Positions 9,625-20,725 are shown, counted from the first letter of the stretch. The stretch is 64,000 bases of DNA from Cephalopachus bancanus (GCA_027257055.1 JAPVLO010000401.1:1-64000); one strand, 5' to 3'. Notes: a model not told the origin generated them from the letters alone. Translations and numbers: made by a program.

Positions 9625-10050
9625 GGTCGGGCTCTCACTCTGTCTCCCAGGCAGGAGTGTAATAGCATGGTCATAGTTTACTGCAGCTTCCTCCTCCTGG
9701 GCTCAGGCAGTCCTTCTGCTTCAGCCTCTTGAGTAGCTGGGACTACAGGTCCATACCACCATGCCTGGCTAATTTTTTGATTTTTTATTTAGATTTAGAA
9801 ATATTATTTAAAAGTAAACCTGAGAGAGAGAAAGAAAGAGAAGATTCACCTTCCCAAGGTGAGGGGGAGGGGACTAAAGCCATGAAGCATGGCAACAACA
9901 GAGTCTAACAAGGCAGTGGCCGATTTTTTCTTTTCTTTTTTTTTGGTCTTGCTATGTTGCTCAGGCTGGTCTTGAACTACTGAGGTGAAACCAATCCAGC
10001 CTTGGCCTTCCAAAGTGCTGGGATTACAGGTGTGAGCCACTGTACCTGGC
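9625..10050 (-). mobile_element. Old J-type Alu split by the unrecognised retroposon
   Basis: Right arm at 9625-9778 and left arm at 9930-10050. The break lies in the linker, where copy 1 of the unknown retroposon (9787-9921) is inserted. Confidence 0.88.
9787..9921 (-). mobile_element. Unrecognised retroposon, copy 1
   Basis: About 135 bp, inserted into an old Alu and flanked by GATTTTTT repeats (9779-9786 and 9922-9929). Read on the minus strand it starts near GGCCACTGCCTTGTTAGA, passes a C-rich block (CCCCTCCCCCTCACCTTGGG) and a CT-rich block, and ends in an A-rich tail. It shares its 5' end and blocks with 22763-22920. I do not recognise the family. No ORF. Confidence 0.65.
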
Positions 10051-10089
10051 TACTAATACGTACTTTTTTTGGTAAATAAAATAATTACA

Positions 10090-10403
10090 GGCCAGGCACA
10101 GTGACTCACCCAGAAAACGCAGCACTTTGGGAGGCTGAGGCGAGTGGATTGCCCCAGCCTGAGGGTTCGAGACCAGCCCAGGCAACTTGGTGAGACCTCA
10201 TCTTTACAATAGATTTGAAAAAAAAAAAATAGCCAGGTGTGGTAGCATACATCTGTAGTTCTGGCTACTTGGAAGGTTACTTGGAAGGCTGATGTGGAAG
10301 AATTGTTGGAGCCTGGCAGGTCGATGCTGAGGTGGCTGTGAACGTGCTGCTGCACTCAAGCCTGGGCAATGGAGTAAGCCTCCAACTAAAAAGAAAAAAA
10401 AAA
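10090..10403 (+). mobile_element. Alu, T type
   Basis: Full length, with a small tandem repeat of TACTTGGAAGG in the right arm (10264-10287). Confidence 0.93.
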
Positions 10404-10569
10404 TACTGATATGTTCTACTGTGTTTAGTAAATAAAATGAAAGAGATTGATTGGGTTTTTCTGGTTGGCTAGGGATTAGTTAAAAAATAAAATTTGAGGG
10501 CCAAGAAAATAACTTTTTATTTGGACTTTGGAATATCAGAGATTAATTGTCATTTTCTCTCTTTTGTGC

Positions 10570-10732
10570 TTTTTTTTTTTTTTTTCAGTTGGAGTCTCAC
10601 TCCGTCGCCCAGACTGGAGTGCAGTGGCCGCTCCTGGCCGCTGCAGCCTTGACCTGCTGGGCGCCGGCGATCCTTCCGCCTAAATCTTCCAAGTAGCTAG
10701 AACTACAGGCGCGCGCTACCATGCCCGGCTAA
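10570..10732 (-). mobile_element. Free Alu right arm with target-site duplication
   Basis: Only the right arm, young in sequence, ending at GCCCGGCTAATT. TCTTTTGTG is repeated on both sides. Confidence 0.88.
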
Positions 10733-11228
10733 TTTCTTTTGTGTTTTGATTTTGAGGGGAAATACTGTAAAATTACCCAACTTTTTTTTGACATAAAAGC
10801 AGTTATAATCTCAGATTAGTGAATAGAAGAAAAGATACCAGGTCAACAAGTGATTTGTGGAACTGTAAAGATAATGCTTTGCTTGTGAATTATTTACAGC
10901 TGGAAACAGTTACTTTCTCGAGATGTGATAAGCTGTGCGTGTGGAATTTTTCTTAGAGTATAACATTAGGGAGTTCATGTCTGCCGAAAGTTGCTTAAAT
11001 TATCCCATATCTGGTTTTGAGGCACAATCATGTTTCTGCCTTGATTAGTACTTTATTGCTAGCTAATTAATTTCAAAGTATTGTTGTTTTCTAATGGAGA
11101 ATATAGTTACTGTATGCTTTGTTCATATGGAGTAGAATGTCAAGTGGTAATCTTAATTAAATATTTATAGATCATATTCATGTTAGTGAATTTCTAGGAA
11201 TAACACAGCCTTTTTTCTTCTTTTGTAG
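10733..11228. other. Intron 1 end, repeat-free lead into exon 2
   Basis: About 500 bp without repeats, ending in the pyrimidine tract CCTTTTTTCTTCTTTTGTAG. Confidence 0.7.
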
Positions 11229-11436
11229 CATAAGCAGTACTATAATGGATGTAGACAGCACAATTTCCAGTGGGCGTTCAACTCCAGCTATGATGAATGG
11301 ACAAGGAAGCACTACTTCTTCAAGCAAAAATATTGCCTATAATTGTTGTTGGGACCAGTGCCAGGCTTGCTTCAACTCTAGCCCAGATCTGGCAGATCAC
11401 ATCCGTTCCATTCATGTAGATGGTCAGCGAGGAGGG
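11229..11436 (+). CDS. AEBP2: AEBP2 exon 2 (zinc finger 1)
   Basis: AEBP2 is a nuclear PRC2 accessory protein that binds SUZ12 and stimulates H3K27 methylation by EZH2. This 208-nt exon follows a pyrimidine-rich acceptor (ttcttttgtag). Its first base completes a codon from exon 1. It then encodes [20 protein letters not shown], a Ser/Thr-rich lead, and the first C2H2-type finger (CCWDQC ... HIRSIH), ending in GQRGG. The match to mammalian AEBP2 is from memory and looks essentially exact. The donor GGG|gttggt is weak. If it is not used, the frame runs 13 codons into the intron and stops at 11476-11478. The in-frame Met at 11245 is internal to the long isoform. A short embryonic isoform is known to use another first exon; I did not find that exon in this window. 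Confidence 0.97.
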
Positions 11437-12303
11437 GTTGGTTTTGTCATTTCTTTTTATCACTCCTTTTTTTCTTAGTTCTCTTAATTTATAATTACTA
11501 GTTAGACTTTTTTTCTAAAAGTAATTTGGGATTATTTTTACGCAGACTATTTTTTCAAATGATTTCCATTTACTAATTCTTACGTGCTTGATAGAGTCAA
11601 ATGAAAATAGAGGATATTATGTGTTGGATTTTTGTTTGCTCTTAGATAGGTCCTTTTGAATAAATTAGACTTTAAAAAATAGAGTGAGCATATTATGAAT
11701 GAATACAATATATTCCAAGGTTCTACTGTTTTGAGAACATTTAGAATTGGCACTGTCCTCAGTTTCCCTTGTTAGAGGGTCCTAAATTATTCCTGATCCT
11801 TAAATTGACTGGAGAGACTATTGGTATCAAGATTAGTATATGCACTTATTAAATGACAACCTGAACTCATTATCTGTAAGTGAGAATTGATCACCTTTCC
11901 CAGTTCTTGTCAGAGCTGATTTAGATAGAAAGTTTTGATTAGTCAGTATTGACCTATATCCTTTCAGGAATACATTTAATTGTGTCAGTTCATGTAACTT
12001 TTATTGGATAGTGAATAAAGAGCTAAGCAAATTTGGTGAGCCAAAGTAGTGGACCAAAATATTAATTTACACATTTTTTCAGCTTTACCTAGGTTTGTCT
12101 TGAATAGTTATCACACTTAGTCTGTTTTCCAGACATAGTACAGGTAACTGTAAATACAGGTAATTTATTAAGCCACATATCTCCTTTCAGTCTGCCATCA
12201 CTTGAGGAACACATACTAAACGGGTTAAAATCATTATGGTTTAAGTGAGTGGGCCACTGTTTCCAAGGCGCTGTTGATATTTAGATCATAGTATTGATTT
12301 TCT
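11437..12303. other. Intron 2 start, repeat-free
   Basis: Almost 870 bp with no recognisable repeat, beginning with the weak donor. Possibly constrained. Confidence 0.6.
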
Positions 12304-12590
12304 TTTTTTTTTTTGAGTTGAAGTCTCACCCTGTTGCCCAGACTGGAGTGCAGTGGCCGCTCCCGGTCACCGCAGCCTCGACCAGCTGGACTCAGGCGAT
12401 CCTTCCACCTCAGCCTTCCAAGTAGCTGGAACTACAGGCGCGCGTTATCATGCCCAGCTAATTTTTTATTTATTGTAGAGATGAGGTCTTGCCAAGTTGC
12501 CCAGGCGGGTCTCAAACCCGCGGGCACAGGCAATCCACTCATCTCAGCCTCCCCAAGCGAGGGATTACAGGCTGAGCCACCGAGCCCGGC
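12304..12590 (-). mobile_element. Alu, M type, with target-site duplication
   Basis: TTGATTTTCTTTTT lies on both sides. Keeps AAGTTGCCCAGGCGGG. Confidence 0.95.
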
Positions 12591-12710
12591 TTTGATTTTC
12601 TTTTTAAGGCATGCAACCAAGTAAACATTTGTAACATTTTAACCAGTGGTGCTTTATTTCTTTTAAGAAATATCATTGACACAATATATTATATATTATG
12701 TCAGCAATCT

Positions 12711-13312
12711 TTTTTTTTTTTTTTTTTGAGCTGGAGTCTCACTGTCACCCAATCTAGAGTGCAGTGGCACATTCACAGCCACTACAGCCTTGACTTGCTG
12801 GGCTCAGGTGATCCTTCCACCTCAGTCTTCCAAGTAGCTGGGACCATAGGCATACGCCACCATGGCAGGCTAATTTTTTTTCTTGTGGTTTTTTTTTTTT
12901 GAGTTGGAGTCTCACTCTGTCACCCAGACTGGAGTGCAGTGGCCTCTCCTGGCCACCGCAGCCTTGACCTGCTGGGCTCCGGCGGTCCTTCTGCCTCAGC
13001 CTTCCAAGTAGCTGGAACTACAGGCGCGCGGTACCACACCCAGCTAATTTTTTGATTTATTGTGGAGATGAGATCTCGCCAAGTTGCCCAGGCGGGTCTC
13101 GAACCCGCGGGCTCAGGCAGTCCTCTCACCTCAACCTCCCAAAGTGCTGGGATTACAGGCTAAGCCACTGAGCCCGGCTAATTTTTTTTTTCTTTTAATT
13201 GTAGAGATGAGGTCTCACCAACTTCCCCAGGCTGGTCTGGAGCCCCTGGACTTAGGCAGTCCTCTTGCTTCTGCCTCCCAAAGTGCTGGGATTACATGAG
13301 CTGCCGCCCCCA
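12711..13312 (-). mobile_element. Alu, T type, outer of a nest
   Basis: Right arm at 12711-12880 and left arm at 13190-13312, split in the linker by the Alu at 12889-13178. AGCAATCTTTT on both sides belongs to this outer copy. Confidence 0.93.
12889..13178 (-). mobile_element. Alu, M type, nested inside an older Alu
   Basis: Complete young copy. CTAATTTTTTTT flanks it on both sides within the host Alu linker. Confidence 0.95.
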
Positions 13313-14296
13313 GCAGCAATCTTTTGATTACTTGAACTTGATAAGTAAATATTTGTACATTTGTCTTCTTGTTATATTTAATATATATGATGTTTAGGTA
13401 ACCAATAAAATATTATACTTCCATATGGTCTATTAATGAACTGTCCGTCATATTGTATTTTCAATATAAAACCCAGCTCAGTGGTTAGTCTGTTCTCCTT
13501 TACCATTCCTCTCCCCCTCCTCCATATATGTCAGATATTTGGTGTGAACTATCTTAGTAAGTTGGTTTTCTGGCTTTTATAGATCTGCCTTTTGTGAGCC
13601 AGTGCTTGATGTCACTTGGTGTGTATGTATCGCTTTTGAGCCATGGCATAATGCTTCTTTGTCACTTGATTTAGCAACTATATGTAGAATCATGAGCTAT
13701 GTAGAAGATTGCTGGACTCTCCTACTAGATGTGGGAGAGGGAGAATTTCACATTTTTAAGTCTTGGAATCCTACAGATTGATTTGGCATGCAGTCTTATG
13801 AGAATGTTTTCAGCTTTTTGCAGATTTATAGAAAAATGCAGTTACAGACTGAACTTTCTAAACTAACTATGCCATGTAATCACTGCAGCTATATGTACCT
13901 TACTGGTATTACAGAACAAGTGTGAAATCTTGATATTTCTACCCTAGTACAATCTCATTGAAATAAAAATCTCCTCATGTTATTTCTTGACCCTTCATTC
14001 ATATTATTTTATTATCAGTAATATTGCTGATTTTAAGATGAATAATATTTTGACCAAAGAAAGGAGTCCTGATTGTTGGAGGGCATTTGCTAAACTATAA
14101 ATTTAAAGGATCAAAGAATGTAAAAAATTCATCTCATTTTTGTGTGTTCTGAATACTAAAATATGAATGAGAATTTGAAAACTTGGTATAACTATAAAAG
14201 ACAAGAAGACTCTTGATCTGATTTTGTGCTTTAATGTAAAGTTGATGTTTTTTTGAGTAGTTGTGGATTAGAACGTTGGACTATTTTATTTTTCTG
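13313..14296. other. Unique intron 2 sequence
   Basis: Nearly 1 kb, AT-rich. No repeat recognised with confidence. Confidence 0.6.
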
Positions 14297-14407
14297 AGAT
14301 TTACTGTAGAGGCAAGGTCTCGCCAAGTTCCCCAGGCGGGTCTCAAACCCGCGGACTCAGGCAATCCTCTCACCTCGGCCTCCCAAAGTGCCACTAAGCC
14401 CAGCTAG
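14297..14407 (-). mobile_element. Alu left arm only
   Basis: From TTTACTGTAGAGGCAAGG to the 5' end. The right arm and tail are missing, and CTGGGATTACAG is deleted. Confidence 0.85.
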
Positions 14408-14456
14408 GTTTTTTTTTAATGGCCTTTTTGAATGAAGGTAATAAAAATACATTTTA

Positions 14457-14743
14457 GGCCAGGCTTGGTGGCTCAGCCTGTAATCCCGTGCTTTCGGAGG
14501 CCGAGGTGAGTGAATTGCCTGAACTCACGGGTTCGAGACCCGCCTGAGCAACTTGGTGATATCTCCTCTCTACAATAAATCAAAAAAGTTAGCCGGGCGT
14601 GGTAGCGTGCAACCCTGTAGTTCCAGCGACTGGGAAGGCTGAGGCGGAAGGATCCGGAGCCCAGCAGGTCGAGGCTGCGGTGGCCGGGAGCGTGCCACTG
14701 TACTCCAGTCTGGGTGAGAGTGAGACTCCAACTCAAAAAACAA
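14457..14743 (+). mobile_element. Alu, M type, with target-site duplication
   Basis: ACATTTTA precedes and follows it, inside the old L1M relic. Confidence 0.93.
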
Positions 14744-14883
14744 AACATTTTAACCATTTGTGAGTGTACAGATCAGTAGCATTAAGTTCATTTATATTAT
14801 TGTTTAATCATCATCACTATCCATCTCTAGAACTTTTTCATCATTCTAAGTTAAAATCTGTGTCCATTAAATAAACTTCCATA
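14744..14883 (-). mobile_element. L1M-type LINE-1 fragment, first part
   Basis: Reads TGAGTGTACAGATCAGTAGC, TCATCATCACTATCCATC and AGAACTTTTTCATC, a stretch common in old L1M elements lying antisense. It continues at 15173 after an Alu. Confidence 0.65.
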
Positions 14884-15172
14884 GCCGGGCTCGGTGGCTC
14901 AGCCTGTAATCCCGTGCCTTTGGGAGGCTGAGGTGAGTGGATTGCCTGAGCCCCCGCGGGTTCGAGACCCGCCTGGGCAGCGAGACCTCATCTCTACAAT
15001 AAATCAAAAAATCAGCCGGGCGTGGTAGCACATGCCTGTAATTCTGGCTACTCGGATGACTGAAGTGAAAGGATTGCCGGAGCCCAGCAGTCGAGGCTGC
15101 GGTGGCCGGGAGTGGCCACTGTGCTCCAGTCTGGGCGACAGAGTGAGACTCCAACTCAAAAAAAAAAAAAAA
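14884..15172 (+). mobile_element. Alu, Y type, inserted in L1M
   Basis: Splits the L1M relic. Flanks are AACTTCCATA and AACTCTCATA. Confidence 0.95.
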
Positions 15173-15270
15173 CTCTCATAATTTCCTTCTACCAGCTCCT
15201 GGTAACCAGAGTTCTACTTTCTGTCTCTGTGAATTTGACTATTCTGCGTACCTGATATAAGCAGAAAACG
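15173..15270 (-). mobile_element. L1M-type LINE-1 fragment, second part
   Basis: CTCCTGGTAACCAGAGTTCT and CTGTCTCTGTGAATTTGACT continue the L1M segment ending at 14883. Confidence 0.65.
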
Positions 15271-15533
15271 TGATATTGATGATATTGATGATCTAATTTT
15301 TTTAGATGTATAATTTTTTCTCCTACCCTCGAGTATTAAACTTATGGAGCAGAAACAGGTGATAACCCAAGAAGATTTTATGCTTCTAATTATTGAAAGA
15401 TGACTGGAGCAGTAAATTACCAAGATCTAAATACTATATTAAGTTCCTGTTCTTTTTCTCACTCCATTACAATCATCATGAGAAAAACAGAAGCTTTATT
15501 TAACAACATAGAAACCCCCTCAACCCCCTTTAA

Positions 15534-15534
15534 G

Positions 15535-15578
<44 letters not shown>

Positions 15579-15848
15579 GTTGGAGTCTCACTCTGTCGCC
15601 CAGACTGGAGTGCAGTGGCCGCTCCTGGCCACCGCAGCCTCGACCTGCTGGGCTCCGGCGATCCTTCCGCCTCAGCCTTCCGAGTAGCCAGAATTACAGG
15701 CATGTGCTACCACGCCTGGCTGATTTTTTGATTTATTGTAGAGATGAGGTCTCGCTGTCCAGGCGGGTCTTGAACCCGCGGGCACAGGCAATCCACTACC
15801 TCAGCCTCCCAAAGGCGCGGGATTACAGGCTGAGCCACCGAGCCCGGC
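15534..15848 (-). mobile_element. Alu, Y type, with (TTTA)n tail
   Basis: Both arms close to the young consensus. The tail is a pure TTTA microsatellite. Confidence 0.95.
15536..15576. repeat. (TTTA)n microsatellite
   Basis: About ten TTTA units forming the tail of the minus-strand Alu that ends at 15848. Confidence 0.95.
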
Positions 15849-15889
15849 TTCCCAGGTATTTTCACATAACAAAAGTGGTTGGTCACATC

Positions 15890-16192
15890 TTTTTTTTTTC
15901 TTTTTAATTTTGAGTTGGAGTTTCACTTCGTCGCCCAGACTGGAATGCAGTGGCACGCTCCCGGCCACCGCAGCCTCGACCCGCTGGGCTCCGGCGATTC
16001 TTCTGCCTCAGCCTTCTGAGTAGCCAGAACTACAGGCGCACACTACCACACCTGGCTGATTTTTTTTTGATTTATTGTAGAGATGAGGTCTCACCAAGTT
16101 GCCCGGTGGGTCTCGAACTCGCGGGTTCTGGCAATCTACTCACCTCGGCCTCCCAAAGTGCTGGGATTACAGGCTGAGCCACGGAGCCCGGC
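15890..16192 (-). mobile_element. Alu, M type, with target-site duplication
   Basis: TGGTCACATCTTT lies on both sides. Confidence 0.95.
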
Positions 16193-16234
16193 CTGGTCAC
16201 ATCTTTCTACATCAAAATGAAATAAATCACTTAG

Positions 16235-16522
16235 GCGCCAATTTATTTATTTATTTTGAGTCAGGGTCTCACTCTTGCCCAGACTGGAATACAGTGGCAT
16301 GATCACAGCTCACCACAGCTTCGACCTCCTGGGCTCAGGCAATCTCCCTGCCTCAGCCTCTTCAATAGCTGGAACTACAGGTGTGCGTCACTATGCCTAG
16401 TTAATTTTTTTATTTGTTATAAAGAGGAGGTCTTTTTCTGTTGCTGAGGCTAGTCTTGAACTCCTGGGCTCAAGTGATCCTTGACCTCCCAAATTGCTGT
16501 GATTAAGAATGTGAGCCTGACC
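16235..16522 (-). mobile_element. Alu, J type
   Basis: GAGTCAGGGTCTCACTCTTG, CACAGCTTCGACCTCCTGGG. Strongly diverged at its 5' end. Confidence 0.88.
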
Positions 16523-16603
16523 TGTTAAACTGACCTGATAAACAACAAATTATGAATATTCTTTTTTAGAAAAACATCTTGAGAGTGCTTTCTTTTGCCT
16601 TTT

Positions 16604-16884
16604 GTTTTTTTTTTTTTGAGTTGGAGTCTAACTTGGTCACCCAGACTGGAGTGCAGTGGCCGCTCCCGGCCACTGCACCTCGATCTACTGGGCTCCGCCG
16701 ATCCTTCTGCCTCAGCCTTCCAAGTTGCTGGAACTACAGGCGCACGCTACCTCACCCGGCTAATTTTTGATTTATTGTAGAGATGAAGTTGCCCGGATGG
16801 GTCTCGAACCCGTGAGCACAGGCAATCCACTCACCTTGGCCTTCCAAAGCACTGGGATTACAGACTGAGCCACCAAGCCCAGCC
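16604..16884 (-). mobile_element. Alu, M type
   Basis: A deletion removes most of the GTCTCGCCAA segment (GAGATGAAGTTGCCCGG). Confidence 0.93.
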
Positions 16885-17204
16885 TTCTTTGACTTTAAGT
16901 AGAAAAATAATCAGTTTTCTTAGTGTTAACTATAAGTATATACTTCTGTGCATGACTAGTTTTCAAAGACTATACCCTGAGCTATCTTGCTAATCAAATT
17001 TCAAATCCTGGTGTTTTAAAAATATATATGTATCTAAGTCTTGGTAGGTGAGGGACTTTATCTTGTAGGATTTTAGTGGTTCGGTATAAGATCTATTAGT
17101 GTTCTTTATTTCTCAACTATTTCTCACATTAAAAACAATTTTTCGAAAGACATTTGTTGAGGATTCTTGATGTAGGATTTATTTTGTGTGTCATTTTAAG
17201 TTTC
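16885..17204. other. Unique intron 2 sequence
   Basis: AT-rich, nothing recognised. Confidence 0.6.
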
Positions 17205-17493
17205 CTTTTTTTTTTTGATTTGGAGTCTTGCTCTGTGCAGTGGCACATTCGCGGCCACCGTAGCCTCAACCTGCTGAGCTCAGGTGATCCTTCCGCCTCA
17301 GCCTTTCGAGTAGCTGGAACCACAGGCAGTGCCACCACGCTTGGCTAATTTATTTTTTATTTTTTATTGTAGAGACGAGTTCTTGCCATGTTGCTGAGAC
17401 TGGCCTTGAACCCCTGAGCTCAGGCAGTCCTTTTACCTCCACCTCCCAAAGTGCTGGGATTACAGGCTTGAGTCACCGTTCACTGCACCTGGC
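17205..17493 (-). mobile_element. Alu, T type, with target-site duplication
   Basis: TAAGTTTCCT before and TAAGTTTACT after. About 20 bp lost in the right arm. Confidence 0.92.
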
Positions 17494-17502
17494 TAAGTTT
17501 AC

Positions 17503-17800
17503 TTATTTATTTATTTTTTGAATTGGAGTCTCACTCTGACACCCAGGCTAGAGTGCAGTGGCACACTCACGGCCACCATAGCCTTGATCTGCTGGACTCA
17601 GATGATCCTTCAGCCTCAGTCTTCCAAGTAGCTGGAACTAAAAGCATGTGCCACCACGCCCAGCTAATTTTTTGATCTATAATAGAGATGAGTTGTTGCC
17701 AAGTTGCCCAGGCTGGTCTTGAACCCATGGGCTCAAGTAATCCTTTCATCTTGGCCTCCCAAAGTTCTGGGACTACAGGCTTGAGCCATTGCGCCTGGCC
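17503..17800 (-). mobile_element. Alu, T type
   Basis: Tail TTATTTATTTATTTTTTG. It begins about 10 bp after the previous Alu. Confidence 0.93.
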
Positions 17801-17877
17801 GGTCACATCTTTTGTAATAAATACGAAATATTATTATGATTTGAATTAAACTTAATTTAAAAAAGTTTTTTTAAAAA

Positions 17878-18171
17878 AAGAGACAGGGTTTCTTCCTCTG
17901 TTGTGTGGGCTGGAGTATAGTAGCGTGATCATAGCTTACTGCAGCAATGAGTCTCTGGGCTCTAGGGGTTCTCCCATCTCAGCCTCCTACTAAATAGCTG
18001 GGACTGCAGGCGTGGGCCACCACACCCAGTTCATCATAAAAATTTTTTTTGAGAGATAGAGTCTTGCTGTGTTGTCCAGGCTGGTCTTGAACGTTTGACC
18101 TCAAGCAATTCTCCCCACCATGGCCTTCCAAAGTCCTGGAATTACAGACAAGAGCCACCATGCGTGGCCAG
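17878..18171 (-). mobile_element. Alu, J type
   Basis: CGTGATCATAGCTTACTGCAG and GTTGTCCAGGCTGGTCTTGA are ancestral features. Diverged. Confidence 0.88.
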
Positions 18172-18469
18172 GTTTAAATGTTTTATTAAATATTTTTATC
18201 CTTTGTTTTATTAAATATCTTTTAACAGAGGAAATTTAACATTTTAGTATTTTTAATGTGACTGAAAATAATAGGACAGAAAATTTAGTCATTTTTGAAA
18301 TAGCAAAATAATCGGATCAGTCTTTTTTTTTTCTTATCTGTTTATATCTTGCATCTTATAAAAGATTGAAGTGAGTTTTTTTTCCTTAGACATTATTAGA
18401 ACTTGAAGGTACCATGGAATCATTCATCTAACCTTTTCTGGACTTCTCCTTTTCTTTTTTACTTTAAAA

Positions 18470-18598
18470 AAAAAAGTGGGATGAAGTCTCAATATGTTGC
18501 TCAGGTCAGTCTTTTACTCTTCCACTCAAGCAATCCTACTTCAGCGCCCCCCACCCCCCCCAGCTATTATTATGGCTGTGCACCACTGTCCCTGACTT
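18470..18598 (-). mobile_element. Very old Alu-like left arm
   Basis: GAAGTCTCAATATGTTGCTC and ACTCAAGCAATCCTACTTCAG suggest an ancient free left monomer. It holds a C-rich insertion. Confidence 0.5.
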
Positions 18599-18689
18599 TT
18601 CTTTCTGACTTTAGGTAGCACTTTTTATATAAAAATCTTTCTGTATTATTTTAGTGCATGCGGGATCAATTACTCAGTTTAATTAGAAT

Positions 18690-18968
18690 TTTATTTTTTA
18701 TTTTATTTTTTTGAGTTGGGGTCCCACTTTGTTGTTCAGGTCACCACATCCTCAACCTGCTGGGCTCAAGGGATTCTTCTGCCTCAGACTTCCAAGTAGC
18801 TGGAACCACAGGCATGCACCACCACACCTGGCTAATTTTTTGAATTATTGTAGAGATGAGGTCTCGCCAAGTTGCCCAGGCTCGGCTTGAACCTATGGGC
18901 TCAGGCAGTCCTCTTGCCTCTGCTTCCCAAAGTGCTGGGATTACAGATATAAATCACCTTACCTGGCG
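18690..18968 (-). mobile_element. Alu, T type
   Basis: Flanks TTAGAATTTTATTTT and GTAGAATATTATTTT. The GACTGGAGTGCAGTGG segment is deleted. Confidence 0.92.
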
Positions 18969-19062
18969 TAGAATATTATTTTGACATACAGGTTATACTG
19001 TTTACCTGCTCTACATTTAGAATATAGTTGGCTGGTTTTAATTTAGGTAATGTCTGAATTTC

Positions 19063-19333
19063 TTTTTTTCTTTTTTTTGTTTTGAGTCAGAGTTTCACTC
19101 TGTTGCCCAGGCTGAAGTGCAGTGGCATGTTTACAACTACCACAGCCTCGACCTGCTGGGCTCAGACAATCCTTCTGCCTTAGCCTTCCAATTAGCTGGA
19201 ACTACAGGTGTGTATCATCGTGCTAATTTTTTAATTTATTATAGAGACAAGGTCTTGCCAAGTTGCCCAAGCTAGTCTCAAACCCTTGGGCTCAGACATT
19301 CCTGTCTGCTTTGCCTCACAAAGTGCTGGGATT
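19063..19333 (-). mobile_element. Alu, T type, 5'-truncated
   Basis: Stops at GTGCTGGGATT. TGAATTT flanks both ends, so the truncation happened on insertion. Confidence 0.9.
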
Positions 19334-19654
19334 TGAATTTTTTTATCCATGCTTAGATTTCTATCAAGTTTTGTCACGTAAACTCTTCTGCAGTGGATTT
19401 TGCATTTGTTTACAGAAAAAGTTATGTCTACATCTTCTATTTTAGACCATTATAAATCTGAAGTTTTTTTGGCTTTGTGGTTTCTTTTCTTTTTCAATTT
19501 TTCTAGACAGTGTGGCAGAAAAATCTGATGACAATTATTTTGAGAGGGAACCTTCAGTGTCTAATATAAACCTAATTATTCTGTTGACCAATCATTCTGA
19601 GACTGTCATATTTTCTTAGCATTTTTGAGTTATCAAATGTGTGCTCATAGTATT
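19334..19654. other. Unique intron 2 sequence
   Basis: AT-rich. Runs into a MIR relic at 19655. Confidence 0.55.
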
Positions 19655-19745
19655 TCTGATAAAGGAAATAGAGACTTAGATTATAAGTGAGTCTTTCAGG
19701 ATTACATAGCTGCAAAGCAAAAGAGCTGGATAGAATTCAGGTCAT
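19655..19745 (-). mobile_element. MIR fragment
   Basis: GATAAAGGAAATAGAGACTT ... AGCAAAAGAGCTGGATAG is a diverged reverse MIR core. Confidence 0.5.
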
Positions 19746-19799
19746 TTTTTAAAAAAAGCTTTTATTCATTTAAGTCTTTCTTTTAAAATTTTATTATTT

Positions 19800-20117
19800 T
19801 TCTTTTCTTTTTTTTTTCTTTTGGTTTGAGTCAGGGTCTCTCACTCTGTCGCCCAGGCTGGAGTGCAGTGGCTTGCTCATGGCCACTGTAGCTGGACCTC
19901 AGGTGATCCTTCTGCCTCAGCCTTCCAAGTAGCTGGAACCACAGGCATGTGCCACCATGCCTGGCTTTTTTTTAAATTTTTTTAAATTTATTGTAGAGAT
20001 GAGGTCTCGCCATGTTGCTCAGGCTGATATTGAACCCCTGAGCTCAGGCAATCCTCTCGCCTCCGCCTCCGCCTCCGAAAACACTGGGATTACAGATTTG
20101 AGCCACTGCACCTGGCT
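19800..20117 (-). mobile_element. Alu, T type
   Basis: A repeated GCCTCC triplet block in the left arm (20060-20078). T/A-rich expanded linker. Confidence 0.92.
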
Positions 20118-20129
20118 ATTGTTATTTTT

Positions 20130-20725
20130 CTAGAGTAGCATCTCATGTCACTGAGGCTGAAGTATAGTGGCACGATTATAGCTCACTGCAGTCTCAAACT
20201 GTTAGGCTCAAGTCATCACTCTGCTTCAGCCTTCAGAGTACCTGAGACTGTAGGTATGCACCACTACGTCTAGCTTAGTTGAAAAAAATTTTTTTAGCCA
20301 GTCTTGGTGGCTCAACCTGTAATCCCACACCTTTGGGAGGCTGAGGTGAGTGGATTGCCTGAGCCCGCAGGTTCGAGACCCGCCTGGGCAGTGAGACCTC
20401 ATCTCTGCAACAAATATATATAAAAAAAAAAAATCAGCCAGGCGTGGTAGCGCATGTCTGTAATTCCGGCTACTCGGAAGGCTGAGGCGGAAGGATCGCC
20501 AGAGCCCAGCAGGTCGAGGCTGTGGTGGCCGGGAGCGGCCACTGCACTCCAGTCGGGGCAACAGAGTGAGACTCCAAATCAAAAAAAGAAAAAAGAAAAA
20601 AATTTTTTTAAAAGTGGGGTCTCGCTATATTGCCTAGGTTCGCCTATAATGCCTGCCCTTTAGTGATCCGCCTAGGCTTCCTGAGTAGCTGGGATTACAG
20701 GAGTAAGCAAGCCACTTTACCGAGT
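20130..20725 (-). mobile_element. Alu, J type, split by a younger inverted Alu
   Basis: Right arm at 20130-20281 and left arm at 20611-20725, with the Alu at 20297-20594 between them. Confidence 0.85.
20297..20594 (+). mobile_element. Alu, Y type, nested
   Basis: Perfect GAAAAAAATTTTTTTA repeats (about 20281-20296 and 20595-20610). Confidence 0.95.

Noticed and set aside
1..11228. Alternative first exon for a short AEBP2 isoform
   Set aside because: I could not find a convincing promoter-exon-donor set in the visible part of intron 1. It may lie upstream.
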